Numbered from the stretch's first letter, positions 16,214-25,864 are shown. The stretch: 64,000 nt of DNA from Pseudomonas vancouverensis (GCF_004348895.1 NZ_RRZK01000007.1:124001-188000), one strand, 5' to 3'. Numbers and translations are program-made. Notes: generated by a model not told the origin, from the sequence alone.

Positions 16214-18274
16214 TTAGAAATCCTTGCACAACCGCAGCGCGTCATAGATCGCCGCGTGCACGTTGCGCTGGGCCACGCAGTCGCCGATGCGGAACAGCAG
16301 GTAGCCGTCGCCGTTCTGCTCCAGGCATGGCTGCGGCTTGATCGCGAACAGGGCTTCGACGTCGATCTGGCCCTTGTTCCGCGACCCTTCCTTGAGGCCG
16401 TAGTACAGCGCCTCGTCCGGACGCACACCGTTCTCCACCACCACCTGATCCACCACCCGCTCCTCTTTGGCGCCGGTGTATTCGTTCTCCAGCACCGCCA
16501 CCAGCTTGTCGCCTTCGCGGTAGACCTTCTCCAGCATCATGTCGCCGGTCATGATCACTTCTTTCGGATACATGCTGCGGTAGTAGGTCGGGAACGACGT
16601 ACCGCCAATCGCCACGCCGGGCTTGATGTCGTCGGTGACGATCTCGACCTGGCTGCCTTTGTCGGCGAGGAAGTCGGCTGTCGACATCCCGGTGAATTCG
16701 CAGATGGTGTCGTAGACCAGCACGTTCTTGCCCGGCGCGACCTTGCCGTCAAGCACGTCCCAGCTGCTGACCACCAGGCCTTCGGCGGCACCCCAGTGCT
16801 CGTTCTGCTCGAGGAATGGGTGACCGCCGACGGCCAGCACCACCACGTCCGGACGCAGGTCCATGATGGTCGGAATGTCCGCCGCCGTGCCCAGGCGCAG
16901 GTCGACTTTCAGGCGCGCCAGCTCCAGCTGGTACCAGCGAGTGATACCGGCGATCTGGTCGCGCTGCGGCGCTTTCGAAGCGGTGGTGATCTGCCCGCCG
17001 ATGAACTCCTTCTTCTCGAACAGGGTCACGTCGTGGCCACGCTCGGCAGCCACACGGGCGGCTTCCATCCCGGCAGGACCGGCACCGACCACCACCACCT
17101 TGCGTTTGACCCCGGCGGTTTTCTCGATGATGTGCGGCACACCCATGTATTCACGGGAAGTCGCGGCGTTCTGGATGCACAGTACATCCAGGCCCTGATA
17201 CTGACGGTCGATGCAGTAGTTGGCGCCGACGCATTGTTTGATCTGGTCGACCTGGCCCATCTTGATCTTGGCGATCAGGTGCGGGTCGGCGATGTGCGCG
17301 CGGGTCATGCCGACCATGTCGACGTAACCGCCTTCCAGAATCCGCGTGGCCTGGTTCGGGTCCTTGATGTTCTGCGCGTGCAGCACCGGAACCTTGACCA
17401 CTTCCTTGATGCCGGCGGCCAGGTGCAGGAATGGCTCCGGTGGATAACTCATGTTCGGAATGACGTTGGCCAGGGTGTTGTGGGTGTCGCAACCCGAGCC
17501 GACGACACCGATGAAGTCGAGCATGCCGGTGTCGTCGTAATACTTGGCGATCTGCTTCATGTCCTCGTGGGACAGGCCATCCGGGTGGAACTCGTCACCG
17601 CAGATACGCATGCCCACGCAGAAGTCGTCACCGACTTCGGCGCGTACGGCCTTGAGCACTTCCAGACCGAACTTCATGCGGCCTTCGAAGGAGCCACCCC
17701 ATTCGTCGGTGCGCTTGTTGACCCGCGGGCTCCAGAACTGGTCGATCATGTGCTGGTGCACCGCCGACAGTTCGACGCCGTCCAGGCCACCGGCCTTGGC
17801 ACGACGGGCCGCTTGCGCGTAGTTGCCGATCACCCGCCAGATTTCTTCCGGTTCGATGGTCTTGCAAGTGGCACGGTGCACCGGCTCGCGCACGCCCGAC
17901 GGCGACATCAACGTTGGCCAGTTGAAACCGTCCCAACGGGAGCGCCGACCCATGTGGGTAATCTGGATCATGATCTTGGCGCCGTGCTTGTGCATGGCGT
18001 CAGCCAGGTTCTGGAAGTGCGGGATGATGCGGTCGGTGGACAGGTTCACCGAGCTCCACCACTCCTGCGGGCTGTCGATCGCCACCACGGACGAACCGCC
18101 GCAAATCGCCAGGCCGATCCCGCCCTTGGCCTTCTCTTCGTAATACTTGACGTACCGGTCGGTGGTCATGCCGCCGTCGGTCGCGTAGACCTCGGCGTGC
18201 GCGGTGCTGAGCACGCGGTTGCGGATGGTCAATTTGCCAATTTGAATTGGCTGAAACATTGCTTCGAAAGCCAT
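16214..18274 (-). CDS. dgcA: Dimethylglycine demethylase/dehydrogenase DgcA
   Basis: A 686-residue flavoprotein of the trimethylamine dehydrogenase / old yellow enzyme family that oxidises dimethylglycine to sarcosine. The FMN TIM barrel fills about residues 1-370 (ITHMGRRSRWDG, HQHMIDQFWSPRVNKR, GGYVDMVGMTRAHIADPH). A cysteine cluster follows (CVGANYCIDRQ, then CIQNAATSRE), then the dinucleotide fold VVVVGAGPAGMEAARVAAERG near 388 and a second one near 515. GAGGAACCCGCC precedes the ATG. It is third in the operon after the dipeptidase and the DUF5943-like gene. Confidence 0.94.
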   Translation of the reverse strand: MAFEAMFQPIQIGKLTIRNRVLSTAHAEVYATDGGMTTDRYVKYYEEKAKGGIGLAICGGSSVVAIDSPQEWWSSVNLSTDRIIPHFQNLADAMHKHGAKIMIQITHMGRRSRWDGFNWPTLMSPSGVREPVHRATCKTIEPEEIWRVIGNYAQAARRAKAGGLDGVELSAVHQHMIDQFWSPRVNKRTDEWGGSFEGRMKFGLEVLKAVRAEVGDDFCVGMRICGDEFHPDGLSHEDMKQIAKYYDDTGMLDFIGVVGSGCDTHNTLANVIPNMSYPPEPFLHLAAGIKEVVKVPVLHAQNIKDPNQATRILEGGYVDMVGMTRAHIADPHLIAKIKMGQVDQIKQCVGANYCIDRQYQGLDVLCIQNAATSREYMGVPHIIEKTAGVKRKVVVVGAGPAGMEAARVAAERGHDVTLFEKKEFIGGQITTASKAPQRDQIAGITRWYQLELARLKVDLRLGTAADIPTIMDLRPDVVVLAVGGHPFLEQNEHWGAAEGLVVSSWDVLDGKVAPGKNVLVYDTICEFTGMSTADFLADKGSQVEIVTDDIKPGVAIGGTSFPTYYRSMYPKEVIMTGDMMLEKVYREGDKLVAVLENEYTGAKEERVVDQVVVENGVRPDEALYYGLKEGSRNKGQIDVEALFAIKPQPCLEQNGDGYLLFRIGDCVAQRNVHAAIYDALRLCKDF

Positions 18275-18289
18275 GGCGGGTTCCTCGAC

Positions 18290-18820
18290 TTACAACGGCT
18301 TGACGATGAACAAGCCGTCTTCGTGGCCCTCTTCGGAGCCACCGTAGACTTGCTCGGCCACGGTGCGGATCTTGCTGCCGCGAGCGGCGAGGATCTGGTC
18401 CATCGCGCCGGCAAACCAGCCGGTGAACATGTAGTCGACCTTGCGCCCGACCTTGCCGTAGACGTAGACGAACGCGGAGTGTTCGAGCTTGACGCTGGCG
18501 GTGCCTTTGTCGAGGTCGATGTCCTGGATCTTGAACAGGCCCCAGCCGCGCTGCGACAGGCGTTTCATGTAGTGCTCGAACACCGCGACGCCTTCCAGGC
18601 CGTGGCATTCGGCTTCTTTTTCACACCAGTGCCAGGCGGATTTGTAGCCGGCCTTGTAGAGGATCTCGGCATAGGCTTCAGCGCCCAGCACTTCCTCGAT
18701 GCCCATGTGATTGTTGACGAAGAAATGCCGTGGCACGTAGAGCATCGGCAGGGCGTCGGAGGTCCAGACTCCGGTCTCGCTGTCGACTTCGATAGGCAAT
18801 TGCGGGGCGATCTTGGCCAT
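18290..18820 (-). CDS. DUF5943-like / V4R-type protein of the dgc operon
   Basis: A 176-residue soluble protein always found, as far as I recall, between the dipeptidase and dgcA in pseudomonads. The C-terminal half (AFVYVYGKVGRKVDYMFTGWFAGAMDQILAARGS) resembles 4-vinyl-reductase (V4R) small-ligand domains. It carries the usual N-terminal segment LYVPRHFFVNNHMGIEEVLG. Its biochemical role is not known to me. It ends 15 bases before dgcA, so a function in dimethylglycine catabolism is likely. GGAGTT lies seven bases before the ATG. Confidence 0.8.
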   Translation of the reverse strand: MAKIAPQLPIEVDSETGVWTSDALPMLYVPRHFFVNNHMGIEEVLGAEAYAEILYKAGYKSAWHWCEKEAECHGLEGVAVFEHYMKRLSQRGWGLFKIQDIDLDKGTASVKLEHSAFVYVYGKVGRKVDYMFTGWFAGAMDQILAARGSKIRTVAEQVYGGSEEGHEDGLFIVKPL

Positions 18821-18852
18821 GGAAACTTAACTCCAGAAAATTCGTTGTGTTA

Positions 18853-18875
18853 CCCGCTGCACGGACGGCAGCGGG
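18853..18875 (-). other. Intercistronic hairpin after the dipeptidase gene
   Basis: An eight-base perfect stem (CCCGCTGC with GCAGCGGG) and seven-base loop, without a T tract, in the 78-base gap before the DUF5943-like gene. It could protect mRNA ends or attenuate reading-through. Confidence 0.45.
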
Positions 18876-18898
18876 AAAGGATTCAGAAGTGCGGCGGC

Positions 18899-19876
18899 TT
18901 ATTCGCCCCAGACATCTTTGAGAACATTCACCCAGTTCTCGCCCATGACTTTTCGCACCACACGCTCGGAATGGCCGCGCTTGAGCAGGGTCTCGGTCAG
19001 GTTCGGGAACTCGCCCACGGTGCGGATGCCCAGCGGGTTGATGATCTTGCCGAAGCTGGTCAGACGGCGGGCATAGCCCTTGTCGTGGGTCAGGTATTCG
19101 AAGAAGTCCTGGCCATGGCCCTGGGTGAAGTCGGTGCCGATGCCGATGGCGTCTTCGCCGACGATGTTCATCACGTACTCGATCGCCTCGGCGTAGTCGT
19201 CGATGGTCGAGTCGATGCCTTTGGCCAGGAACGGCGCGAACATGGTCACGCCGACGAAACCGCCGTGATCGGCGATGAACTTCAGTTCTTCATCGGACTT
19301 GTTGCGCGGGTGCTCCTTGAGCCCCGACGGCAGGCAGTGGGAGTAGCAGACGGGTTTCTTCGATTCGAGGATGACCTCCTCGGAGGTCTTCGAGCCGACG
19401 TGGGACAGGTCGCACATGACGCCGACACGGTTCATCTCGGCGACGATTTCACGACCGAAGCCCGACAGGCCGCCATCGCGCTCGTAGCAACCGGTGCCCA
19501 CAAGGTTCTGGGTGTTGTAGCACATCTGCACGATGCCGACGCCGAGCTGCTTGAACACCTCGACGTAGCCGATCTGATCTTCAAATGCGTGGGCGTTCTG
19601 GAAGCCGAAGAGGATGCCGGTCTTGCCCTGTTCCTTGGCCTTGCGGATGTCGGCGGTGGTGCGCACCGGCATCACCAGGTCGCTGTTCTCGCGAATCAGT
19701 TTCTGGCTGGCGGCGATGTTGTTGACGGTGGCCTGGAAGCCCTCCCAGACCGACACGGTGCAGTTGGCCGCGGTCAGGCCGCCCTTGCGCATGTCTTCGA
19801 ACAGTTCACGGTTCCACTTGGCAATAATCAGCCCGTCGATAACGATGCTGTCGGCGTGCAATTCGGCTGGGCTCAT
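18899..19876 (-). CDS. Membrane-type (renal) dipeptidase family metalloenzyme
   Basis: A 325-residue peptidase M19-type amidohydrolase. Visible metal-site features are HADSIVIDGL at the start (in this family HxD is degenerate), the bridging region SHVGSKTSEEVI, CYSHCLPSGLKEHPRNKSDEELKFIADHGG and IGIGTDFTQGHG. The ATG at 19876 (MSPAELHADS) follows AGGGGA at eight bases; the longer frame upstream is ignored. It is the first gene of the dimethylglycine operon, so its substrate may be a betaine-related dipeptide or amide rather than a general dipeptide (inference). Confidence 0.88.
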   Translation of the reverse strand: MSPAELHADSIVIDGLIIAKWNRELFEDMRKGGLTAANCTVSVWEGFQATVNNIAASQKLIRENSDLVMPVRTTADIRKAKEQGKTGILFGFQNAHAFEDQIGYVEVFKQLGVGIVQMCYNTQNLVGTGCYERDGGLSGFGREIVAEMNRVGVMCDLSHVGSKTSEEVILESKKPVCYSHCLPSGLKEHPRNKSDEELKFIADHGGFVGVTMFAPFLAKGIDSTIDDYAEAIEYVMNIVGEDAIGIGTDFTQGHGQDFFEYLTHDKGYARRLTSFGKIINPLGIRTVGEFPNLTETLLKRGHSERVVRKVMGENWVNVLKDVWGE

Positions 19877-20098
19877 CAGGCTGTCCCCTTTTTGGCGATT
19901 CATGCGCCGAATCGTCTGCCGGCGCTTTGGGGCCAGCATATGCCTCGCTGCCGGGGCAGCCGGGTGCAAAAACGACAGGGGAATTGCCGAAAGCGTCAAT
20001 CCGCGACAAAGGGTGATCGCCAGCTCCGATCGCCGGCCTGTTCAAGGTCGCAGGCTTAGGCCAGAATTCGCCCCATCTCTTGATGTAGGGCGACGCAC

Positions 20099-20500
20099 AT
20101 GAAATTCATCCTCCTGGCATTGGCACTGATGGCCACCGGCGTTCAGGCCGCCGAAGACTCCGACAGCAACCCGTGCGACGCCGTCGAAAACGACGTCCAG
20201 ACCCTGGAATGCTCGGTCTACAGCCGCACCACGGCCGAAGACCTGCTCAAGGACAACTACAACGGCCTGAATGAACGCATGCAGTCGCAATACGGCAAAA
20301 ACCCGTCGCAACTGGCCGACATCACCACCAAACTCAAGGCCGCCCAACAACAATGGCTGAAAACCCGCGACGCCGACTGCGCCGTCGAAGCCTTCCCGGC
20401 CACCGCCGGCAGCAAGGCCTTCACCATTGCGCAAAACGACTGCATCGCACGCATGAGTGACGAACGGTCGGAGTTTCTGGAGTCGATTGGGCAGGAGTGA
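20099..20500 (+). CDS. LprI-family (DUF1311) periplasmic protein
   Basis: A 133-residue protein with a signal peptide (MKFILLALALMATGVQAA) and the conserved cysteine-containing DUF1311/LprI layout: CDAVENDVQTLEC early, LKAAQQQWLKTRDADC in the middle and NDCIARMSDERSEFLE at the end. LprI of Mycobacterium inhibits lysozyme, and this gives a likely but unproven role. GTAGGG lies before the ATG. It is divergent from the dgc operon; the roughly 220 bases between them hold the operon's promoter. Confidence 0.82.
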   Translation: MKFILLALALMATGVQAAEDSDSNPCDAVENDVQTLECSVYSRTTAEDLLKDNYNGLNERMQSQYGKNPSQLADITTKLKAAQQQWLKTRDADCAVEAFPATAGSKAFTIAQNDCIARMSDERSEFLESIGQE

Positions 20501-20561
20501 TGACATTGCTGGTCAACTGGAGCTGTAAGCTGCACAACTTCTGTCATTTACGGGATTCGAA

Positions 20562-20978
20562 ATGAAAATCTGCGGCATCGAAATCAAGGCCAGCGAGGCG
20601 ATTATTGCCGTGGCGTCGCTCGACGGTCAGGCGTTGAGCCATGTCGCACTCGCCACCAAGAAAATCGCCCTCGAGGATGACGACGAGGCCGCCAACGTCA
20701 AGGTTTTTGCCGCTCAGGTGGCGTCCTTCGTTCGCGAGAATTCCATCGACCGGATCGTGATCAAGAAGCGCAGCAAGAAAGGCGAGTTTGCCGGTGGACC
20801 AACCACCTTCAAGATCGAAGGGGTTTTCCAGTTGCTGGAGGGTTGTGAGGTGACGCTGCTGTCGCCGCAGACCATCAATGCCCAGGTCAAGAAGCACAAT
20901 GTCGAACTGCCAGGGACGCTGAACAAGTATCAGCATGAGGCTTACAAGGCGGCTTGTTCGGCACTGCTGAAGAAGTAA
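20562..20978 (+). CDS. DUF3010 family protein
   Basis: A 138-residue protein starting MKICGIEIKASEAIIAVAS and containing DRIVIKKRSKKGEFAGGPTT, characteristic of DUF3010 proteins. The fold looks RNase H/RuvX-like (beginning with a GIEIKxxEAI strand), but no function is established. It follows the LprI-type gene by 61 bases and may be read from its own promoter. Confidence 0.82.
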   Translation: MKICGIEIKASEAIIAVASLDGQALSHVALATKKIALEDDDEAANVKVFAAQVASFVRENSIDRIVIKKRSKKGEFAGGPTTFKIEGVFQLLEGCEVTLLSPQTINAQVKKHNVELPGTLNKYQHEAYKAACSALLKK

Positions 20979-20987
20979 GTTTTCTAC

Positions 20988-21009
20988 TGGACCAAGCTCG
21001 CTCCTACAG
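20988..21009. repeat. Half REP
   Basis: Single degenerate REP arm (ACCAAGCTCGCTCCTACAG) between the DUF3010 gene and cdhR, without a partner. Confidence 0.5.
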
Positions 21010-21021
21010 ATTTTGGGATAG

Positions 21022-21966
21022 TCAGGCTTTTGCGGTACGTCGATCCTCCCGCGGACACCGTTCATATTTCGCCCGATAACTGCGGGTGAAATATGACGGT
21101 GATTCAAACCCGCAGGCGATGCTTACTTCCAGCACACTCATGTCTGTTTGGCGCAGCAATTGCTGCGCCTTCTCCAGCCGCAACTGCAGGTAGAAATTGC
21201 TTGGTGTGTCGTTCAGATGCAACCGAAACAATCTCTCCAGCTGCCGCCGCGTCACCTTGATCGACTCCGCCAGTTCCAGAGTGCTCAGCGGCGGCTCGCT
21301 GTGCTGTTCCATCTCGCCGATCACCTGCACCAGCTTCTTGTTGCGAATGCCGTAACGCGTGGCCACCTCCATGCGTTGGTGGTCTTTGCGCGGACGGATG
21401 CGCCCGAGCACAAATTGTTCGCTGACCTGAATCGCCAGATCCGGACCGTGGGACTGGGCGATCAGGTCCAGCATCAAATCAATGGAAGCCGTGCCACCGG
21501 CCGAGGTGATACGTCGGCGGTCGATCTCGAACAGTTCCTGGGTGACGCTGAGCTGTGGATAGGATTCCTTGAACGCATCGATGGCTTCCCAATGCAGGGT
21601 CAGGCGATGGCCATCGAGCAGCCCCGCCTCGGCAAGAATAAAGCTACCGGTATCGATGGCGCCGAGTGTCACGCCGTCGCTGTCCAGGCGACGCAACCAA
21701 TGCTCCAGTGGCGGGGTGGCGAATTTCAGTGGCTCGAAACCGGCGACCACCAGCAGCGTCGCGCCCTTCTTCAGCGGCTCCAGGGCGGCGTCGGCGTTGA
21801 CCGACATGCCATTGCTGGCCAGGACCGCGCCTCCATCGGCACTCAGCACGTGCCAGCGATACAACTCGCCGCGAAAACGATTGGCCACCCGCAGCGGCTC
21901 GACGGCCGAGATAAAGCCGATCGCCGAAAAACCCGGCATCAACAAGAAGTAGAAATCCTGGGACAT
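21022..21966 (-). CDS. cdhR: GlxA-type AraC regulator of carnitine catabolism
   Basis: A 314-residue transcription factor with an N-terminal DJ-1/PfpI-like (GATase1) domain (FLLMPGFSAIGFISAVEPLRVANRF) and a C-terminal AraC DNA-binding pair (LAESIKVTRRQLERLFRLHL; VLEVSIACGFESPSYFTRSYRAKY). It is divergent from caiX, matching cdhR in P. aeruginosa, whose product activates the carnitine operon. The ATG at 21966 (MSQDFYFLLMPGF) is chosen by domain start. A pair of 21-base-spaced direct repeats at 22037-22071 is its likely binding site. Confidence 0.92.
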   Translation of the reverse strand: MSQDFYFLLMPGFSAIGFISAVEPLRVANRFRGELYRWHVLSADGGAVLASNGMSVNADAALEPLKKGATLLVVAGFEPLKFATPPLEHWLRRLDSDGVTLGAIDTGSFILAEAGLLDGHRLTLHWEAIDAFKESYPQLSVTQELFEIDRRRITSAGGTASIDLMLDLIAQSHGPDLAIQVSEQFVLGRIRPRKDHQRMEVATRYGIRNKKLVQVIGEMEQHSEPPLSTLELAESIKVTRRQLERLFRLHLNDTPSNFYLQLRLEKAQQLLRQTDMSVLEVSIACGFESPSYFTRSYRAKYERCPREDRRTAKA

Positions 21967-22036
21967 TGAGCGCGCTCGATAAACGGGTAGCGTGAAGACG
22001 TTGATACGCCAGTTACCAGGACCATTCAAGAGCACA

Positions 22037-22071
22037 GGTCGCTGCTGTGCAAGAGCTGGTCGCCGTAGTGC
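22037..22071 (+). promoter_or_regulatory. Direct repeat, likely CdhR operator before caiX
   Basis: GGTCGC-N-G-NN-GTGC occurs at 22037-22050 and again at 22058-22071, exactly 21 bases apart. This is two helical turns, the arrangement expected of an AraC-family dimer. It lies 90 to 125 bases before the caiX start. Confidence 0.55.
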
Positions 22072-22161
22072 GCTTTCATGACTGATTTGCTGCGTAACGT
22101 GTCATCACCGGCGCATCAGACACCGGAACTCACAATAAACGAACTGCCGAGGAACCTGAGA

Positions 22162-23106
22162 ATGAAACGACTGATCAGCAGCTGTGTTCTTGCACTCAGC
22201 GGTACCGCCTTACTGAGCGCCAGTGTCATGGCCGCCGAACCCGCCGCGTGCCAGAACGTGCGCATGGGTGTAGTGAACTGGACTGACGTGATCGCCACCA
22301 GCGCCATGACCCAGGTCTTGCTCGATGGCCTCGGCTACAACACCAAACAAACCAGCGCCTCCCAGCAAATCATCTTCGCCGGGATCCGCGATCAGCGCCT
22401 GGACCTGTTCCTCGGTTACTGGAACCCGCTGATGACCCAGACCATCACCCCGTTCGTCCAGGCCAATCAGGTCAAGGTGCTTGAAGCACCAAGCCTGCAA
22501 GACGCCCGCGCGACCCTGGCGGTGCCGACTTACCTGGCCGACAAGGGCCTGAAAACTTTCGCCGACATCGCCAAGTTTGAAAAGGAACTGGGCGGCAAGA
22601 TCTACGGCATCGAGCCCGGTTCGGGGGCCAACACCCAGATCAAGGCAATGATCAGCAAGAACCAGTTCGGCCTCGGCAAGTTCCAGTTGGTCGAGTCCAG
22701 CGAAGCCGGCATGCTCGCCGCCGTCGACCGCGCCGTACGTCGCAACGAAGCCGTGGTGTTCTTCGGCTGGGCGCCGCACCCGATGAACGTCAACGTCAAG
22801 ATGACCTACCTCACCGGCAGCGATGACGCCCTCGGCCCGAACGAAGGCAAGGCCACCGTGTGGACCGTCACCGCGCCGAAATACGCCGAGCAGTGCCCGA
22901 ACATTGGCCGCTTGCTGACCAACCTGACCTTCACCGCCGAAGACGAGAGCCGGATGATGCAGCCGCTGCTGGATCACAAGGACGCCTTCGAATCGGCCAA
23001 ACAGTGGCTCAAGGATCACCCGCAGGACAAGAAGCGCTGGCTTGATGGCGTGACCACCTTCGACGGCAAACCGGCCGCCGAGAACCTGCAACTGACCAGC
23101 AAATAA
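22162..23106 (+). CDS. caiX: Carnitine/betaine-type ABC transporter substrate-binding protein
   Basis: A 314-residue periplasmic protein of the OpuAC/ProX type with signal peptide [25 protein letters not shown]. It carries the aromatic-box region of quaternary-amine binders ([48 protein letters not shown]). In P. aeruginosa CaiX binds carnitine and works with the CbcWV core rather than its own permease. No permease gene follows here, in keeping with this. AGGA lies eight bases before the ATG. Confidence 0.93.
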   Translation: MKRLISSCVLALSGTALLSASVMAAEPAACQNVRMGVVNWTDVIATSAMTQVLLDGLGYNTKQTSASQQIIFAGIRDQRLDLFLGYWNPLMTQTITPFVQANQVKVLEAPSLQDARATLAVPTYLADKGLKTFADIAKFEKELGGKIYGIEPGSGANTQIKAMISKNQFGLGKFQLVESSEAGMLAAVDRAVRRNEAVVFFGWAPHPMNVNVKMTYLTGSDDALGPNEGKATVWTVTAPKYAEQCPNIGRLLTNLTFTAEDESRMMQPLLDHKDAFESAKQWLKDHPQDKKRWLDGVTTFDGKPAAENLQLTSK

Positions 23107-23209
23107 AACCCGATTGAAGCACCGGTTCGCAGCCCGCAAGGGCTGCGGAGCGGATCGTCACACCCGGATTTTTTGCCCCATAAAGCATTCGCCTGAAAGG
23201 AACCGCACC

Positions 23210-24097
23210 ATGAACCACGACGTCATCATCACCTGCGCACTCACCGGTGCTGGCGACACGACCGCCAAGAGCCCGCACGTGCCGGTCACGCCAAAGCAAA
23301 TCGCCGCCGCTGCGGTGGAAGCCGCCAAGGCCGGCGCTACCGTGGTGCACTGCCATGTGCGTGATCCACAAACCGGCAAGTTCAGCCGTGACGTGGCGCT
23401 GTATCGCGAAGTGATGGAGCGCATCCGCGAGGCGGACGTCGACATCATCGTCAACCTGACCGCCGGCATGGGCGGCGACCTGGAGATCGGCGCCGGCGAG
23501 AACCCGATGGAGTTCGGCCCGAACACCGACCTGGTCGGCCCGCTGACACGCCTGGCCCACGTCGAAGAACTGCTCCCGGAAATCTGCACCCTCGATTGCG
23601 GCACCCTGAACTTCGGCGATGGCGACACCATCTACGTGTCGACCCCGGCGCAACTGCGTGCCGGCGCCAAGCGCATCACCGAGCTGGGCGTGAAGGCCGA
23701 GCTGGAAATCTTCGACACCGGTCACCTGTGGTTCGCCAAGCAGATGATCAAGGAAGGTCTGCTCGACAACCCGCTGTTCCAGCTGTGCCTGGGCATCCCG
23801 TGGGGTGCGCCGGCGGACACCACCACCATGAAGGCCATGGTCGACAACCTGCCGGCCGATGCGGTGTGGGCAGGCTTCGGCATCGGACGCATGCAAATGC
23901 CGATGGCCGCGCAGGCCGTGCTGCTCGGCGGCAACGTGCGGGTCGGCCTGGAAGACAACCTGTGGCTGGACAAGGGTGTACTGGCAACCAACGGCCAACT
24001 GGTCGAACGCGCCACGGAAATCCTCAGCCGCCTCGGCGCCCGCGTCCTGACCCCGGCTGAAGGCCGCAAGAAGATGGGCCTGACCCAGCGCGGCTGA
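23210..24097 (+). CDS. cdhC: Dehydrocarnitine cleavage enzyme (BKACE family)
   Basis: A 295-residue beta-keto acid cleavage enzyme which, in the carnitine pathway, converts 3-dehydrocarnitine plus acetyl-CoA to betainyl-CoA and acetoacetate. Family features seen are the start [29 protein letters not shown] (metal-binding HxH-like part), [16 protein letters not shown] and [21 protein letters not shown] lies eight bases before the ATG. The family was first described for 3-keto-5-aminohexanoate; context fixes the substrate here. Confidence 0.93.
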   Translation: MNHDVIITCALTGAGDTTAKSPHVPVTPKQIAAAAVEAAKAGATVVHCHVRDPQTGKFSRDVALYREVMERIREADVDIIVNLTAGMGGDLEIGAGENPMEFGPNTDLVGPLTRLAHVEELLPEICTLDCGTLNFGDGDTIYVSTPAQLRAGAKRITELGVKAELEIFDTGHLWFAKQMIKEGLLDNPLFQLCLGIPWGAPADTTTMKAMVDNLPADAVWAGFGIGRMQMPMAAQAVLLGGNVRVGLEDNLWLDKGVLATNGQLVERATEILSRLGARVLTPAEGRKKMGLTQRG

Positions 24098-24114
24098 CCC
24101 AAACACCTTTCCCC

Positions 24115-24208
24115 CTGTGGGACCGAGCCTGCTTGCGATAGCGGTTGAGCTGCCTCAAGTGATGCATCGGATGTACCGACATCATCGCGAGCAAGCTCGC
24201 TCCCACAG
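24115..24208. repeat. REPIN, type B, between cdhC and cdhA
   Basis: Inverted TGTGGGA-type REPs in the 140-base gap; the left arm is degenerate (GACCGAGCCTGCTTGCGAT). Its spacer shares ATGCATCGGATGTACC with the one between dgcA and dgcB. Confidence 0.87.
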
Positions 24209-24237
24209 TTTTTTCGAGCCGAATTCAGGAACTTGCC

Positions 24238-25203
24238 ATGACCTTCATCACCGACATCAAAACCTTCGCAGCCCTGGGCAGCGGCGTCATCGGCAGCGGC
24301 TGGGTGTCCCGCGCCCTCGCCCACGGCCTCGACGTCGTCGCCTGGGACCCGGCGCCCGGCGCCGAAGCCGCCCTGCGCAAACGTGTCGCCAACGCTTGGG
24401 GAGCCCTGGAGAAAAAGGGTCTGGCGCCGGGCGCCTCGCAAGATCGCCTGCGTTTTGTCGCGACCATTGAAGAGTGCGTACGCGATGCCGATTTCATCCA
24501 GGAAAGTGCGCCGGAGCGCCTGGAACTGAAGCTGGAATTGCACAGCAAGATCAGCGCCGCCGCCAAGCCGAACGCCTTGATCGGTTCCAGCACCTCGGGC
24601 TTGCTGCCGAGCGAATTTTACGAAAGCGCCACCCACCCGGAACGTTGCGTGGTCGGTCACCCGTTCAACCCGGTTTACCTGTTGCCGCTGGTGGAAGTGG
24701 TCGGGGGCAGGAACACCGCGCCCGAGGCCGTCCAGGCGGCGATGAACGTCTATGAAAGCCTCGGCATGCGCCCGCTGCATGTGCGCAAGGAAGTCCCCGG
24801 CTTCATCGCTGACCGTTTGCTCGAAGCGCTGTGGCGCGAGGCGCTGCACCTGGTCAATGACGGCGTGGCAACCACCGGTGAAATCGACGACGCGATCCGA
24901 TTCGGCGCAGGCCTGCGCTGGTCGTTCATGGGCACGTTCCTGACCTACACCCTGGCCGGCGGCGATGCCGGCATGCGCCACTTCATGGCACAGTTCGGCC
25001 CGGCACTGCAGTTGCCGTGGACCTACCTGCCGGCGCCGGAGCTCACCGACAAGCTGATCGACGACGTGGTCGACGGCACCAGTGATCAACTGGGCAAACA
25101 CAGCATTTCGGCGCTGGAGCGCTATCGTGATGACTGCCTGCTGGCGGTGCTGGAGGCGGTGAAGACCACCAAAGAGAAGCACGGGATGGCGTTCAGCGAG
25201 TAG
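24238..25203 (+). CDS. cdhA: L-carnitine 3-dehydrogenase
   Basis: A 321-residue NAD-dependent enzyme of the 3-hydroxyacyl-CoA dehydrogenase family that oxidises L-carnitine to 3-dehydrocarnitine. It has the Rossmann motif GSGVIGSGW (about 14-22), [11 protein letters not shown], the catalytic histidine in [16 protein letters not shown], and [24 protein letters not shown] lies eight bases before the ATG. Length fits the short carnitine dehydrogenases that lack a fused thioesterase; the thioesterase is the separate next gene. Confidence 0.94.
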   Translation: MTFITDIKTFAALGSGVIGSGWVSRALAHGLDVVAWDPAPGAEAALRKRVANAWGALEKKGLAPGASQDRLRFVATIEECVRDADFIQESAPERLELKLELHSKISAAAKPNALIGSSTSGLLPSEFYESATHPERCVVGHPFNPVYLLPLVEVVGGRNTAPEAVQAAMNVYESLGMRPLHVRKEVPGFIADRLLEALWREALHLVNDGVATTGEIDDAIRFGAGLRWSFMGTFLTYTLAGGDAGMRHFMAQFGPALQLPWTYLPAPELTDKLIDDVVDGTSDQLGKHSISALERYRDDCLLAVLEAVKTTKEKHGMAFSE

Positions 25204-25213
25204 TCACACCGCA

Positions 25214-25349
25214 CTGTGGCGAGGGAGCTTGCTCCCGTTGGGCTGCAACGCAGCCCCAAATCCTCCAAAGGTGATCTGTTAGCAGGATCACCTTTGTTGA
25301 TGCTTGACGACCGCTTCGCGGCCGAACGGGAGCGAGCTCCCTCGCCACA
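25214..25349. repeat. REPIN, type A, between cdhA and cdhB
   Basis: Inverted bipartite REPs (TGTGGCGAGGGAGCTTGCTC with GGGCTGCAACGCAGCC). The spacer itself contains a hairpin, AAAGGTGATC...GATCACCTTT. Confidence 0.9.
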
Positions 25350-25387
25350 AAATAGGTTTGCCAGCATTCATACAGTGGAGTTTCTTC

Positions 25388-25864
25388 ATGCCCGCACTGA
25401 CCACCTACCAAACCCGCATCATCCCCGACTGGGTCGACTACAACGGCCACCTGCGCGACGCCTTCTACCTGTTGATCTTCAGTTATGCCACCGACGCCTT
25501 GATGGATCGCCTCGGCCTGGACAGCAACAGCCGCGAAGCCAGCGGCAACTCGCTGTTCACCCTTGAACTGCACCTCAACTACCTGCATGAGGTAAAGCTC
25601 GACGCCGACGTCGAAGTACACACCCAGATCATCGCCCACGACAGCAAACGCCTGCACCTCTATCACAGCCTGCATCTGGTCGGTGATGCAAAAGAACTGG
25701 CGGGCAATGAGCAAATGCTCCTGCATGTCGACCTGGCCGGACCACGATCGGCGCCGTTCAGCGAACTGTCATTGAACCGCCTGCAAACCATGGTCGCCGA
25801 ACAGGCAGACCTGCCAACGCCCGAGTACATTGGCCGAGTGATCGCACTGCCGCCAAAAAAATAA
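25388..25864 (+). CDS. cdhB: Betainyl-CoA thioesterase
   Basis: A 158-residue hotdog-fold thioesterase that releases glycine betaine from betainyl-CoA. The 4-hydroxybenzoyl-CoA thioesterase-like signature VDYNGHLRDAFYLLIFSYATDALM is near residues 15-38, followed by LHLNYLHEVKLDADVEVHTQI. GTGGAG lies seven bases before the ATG at 25388; the frame upstream runs through the REPIN and is not coding. It follows cdhA in the same direction. Confidence 0.92.
   Translation: MPALTTYQTRIIPDWVDYNGHLRDAFYLLIFSYATDALMDRLGLDSNSREASGNSLFTLELHLNYLHEVKLDADVEVHTQIIAHDSKRLHLYHSLHLVGDAKELAGNEQMLLHVDLAGPRSAPFSELSLNRLQTMVAEQADLPTPEYIGRVIALPPKK

Noticed and set aside
17438..17447. GGTGGATAA inside dgcA as a DnaA box
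   Set aside because: It differs from the perfect box at one end position and lies in coding sequence, so it was not counted.
16088..20059. A very long open frame (over 1300 codons) on the plus strand opposite dgcA and its neighbours
   Set aside because: It is antisense to five well-supported genes, has low-complexity His/Gln/Val/Asp-rich composition typical of the complement of GC-rich coding DNA, and lacks any domain.
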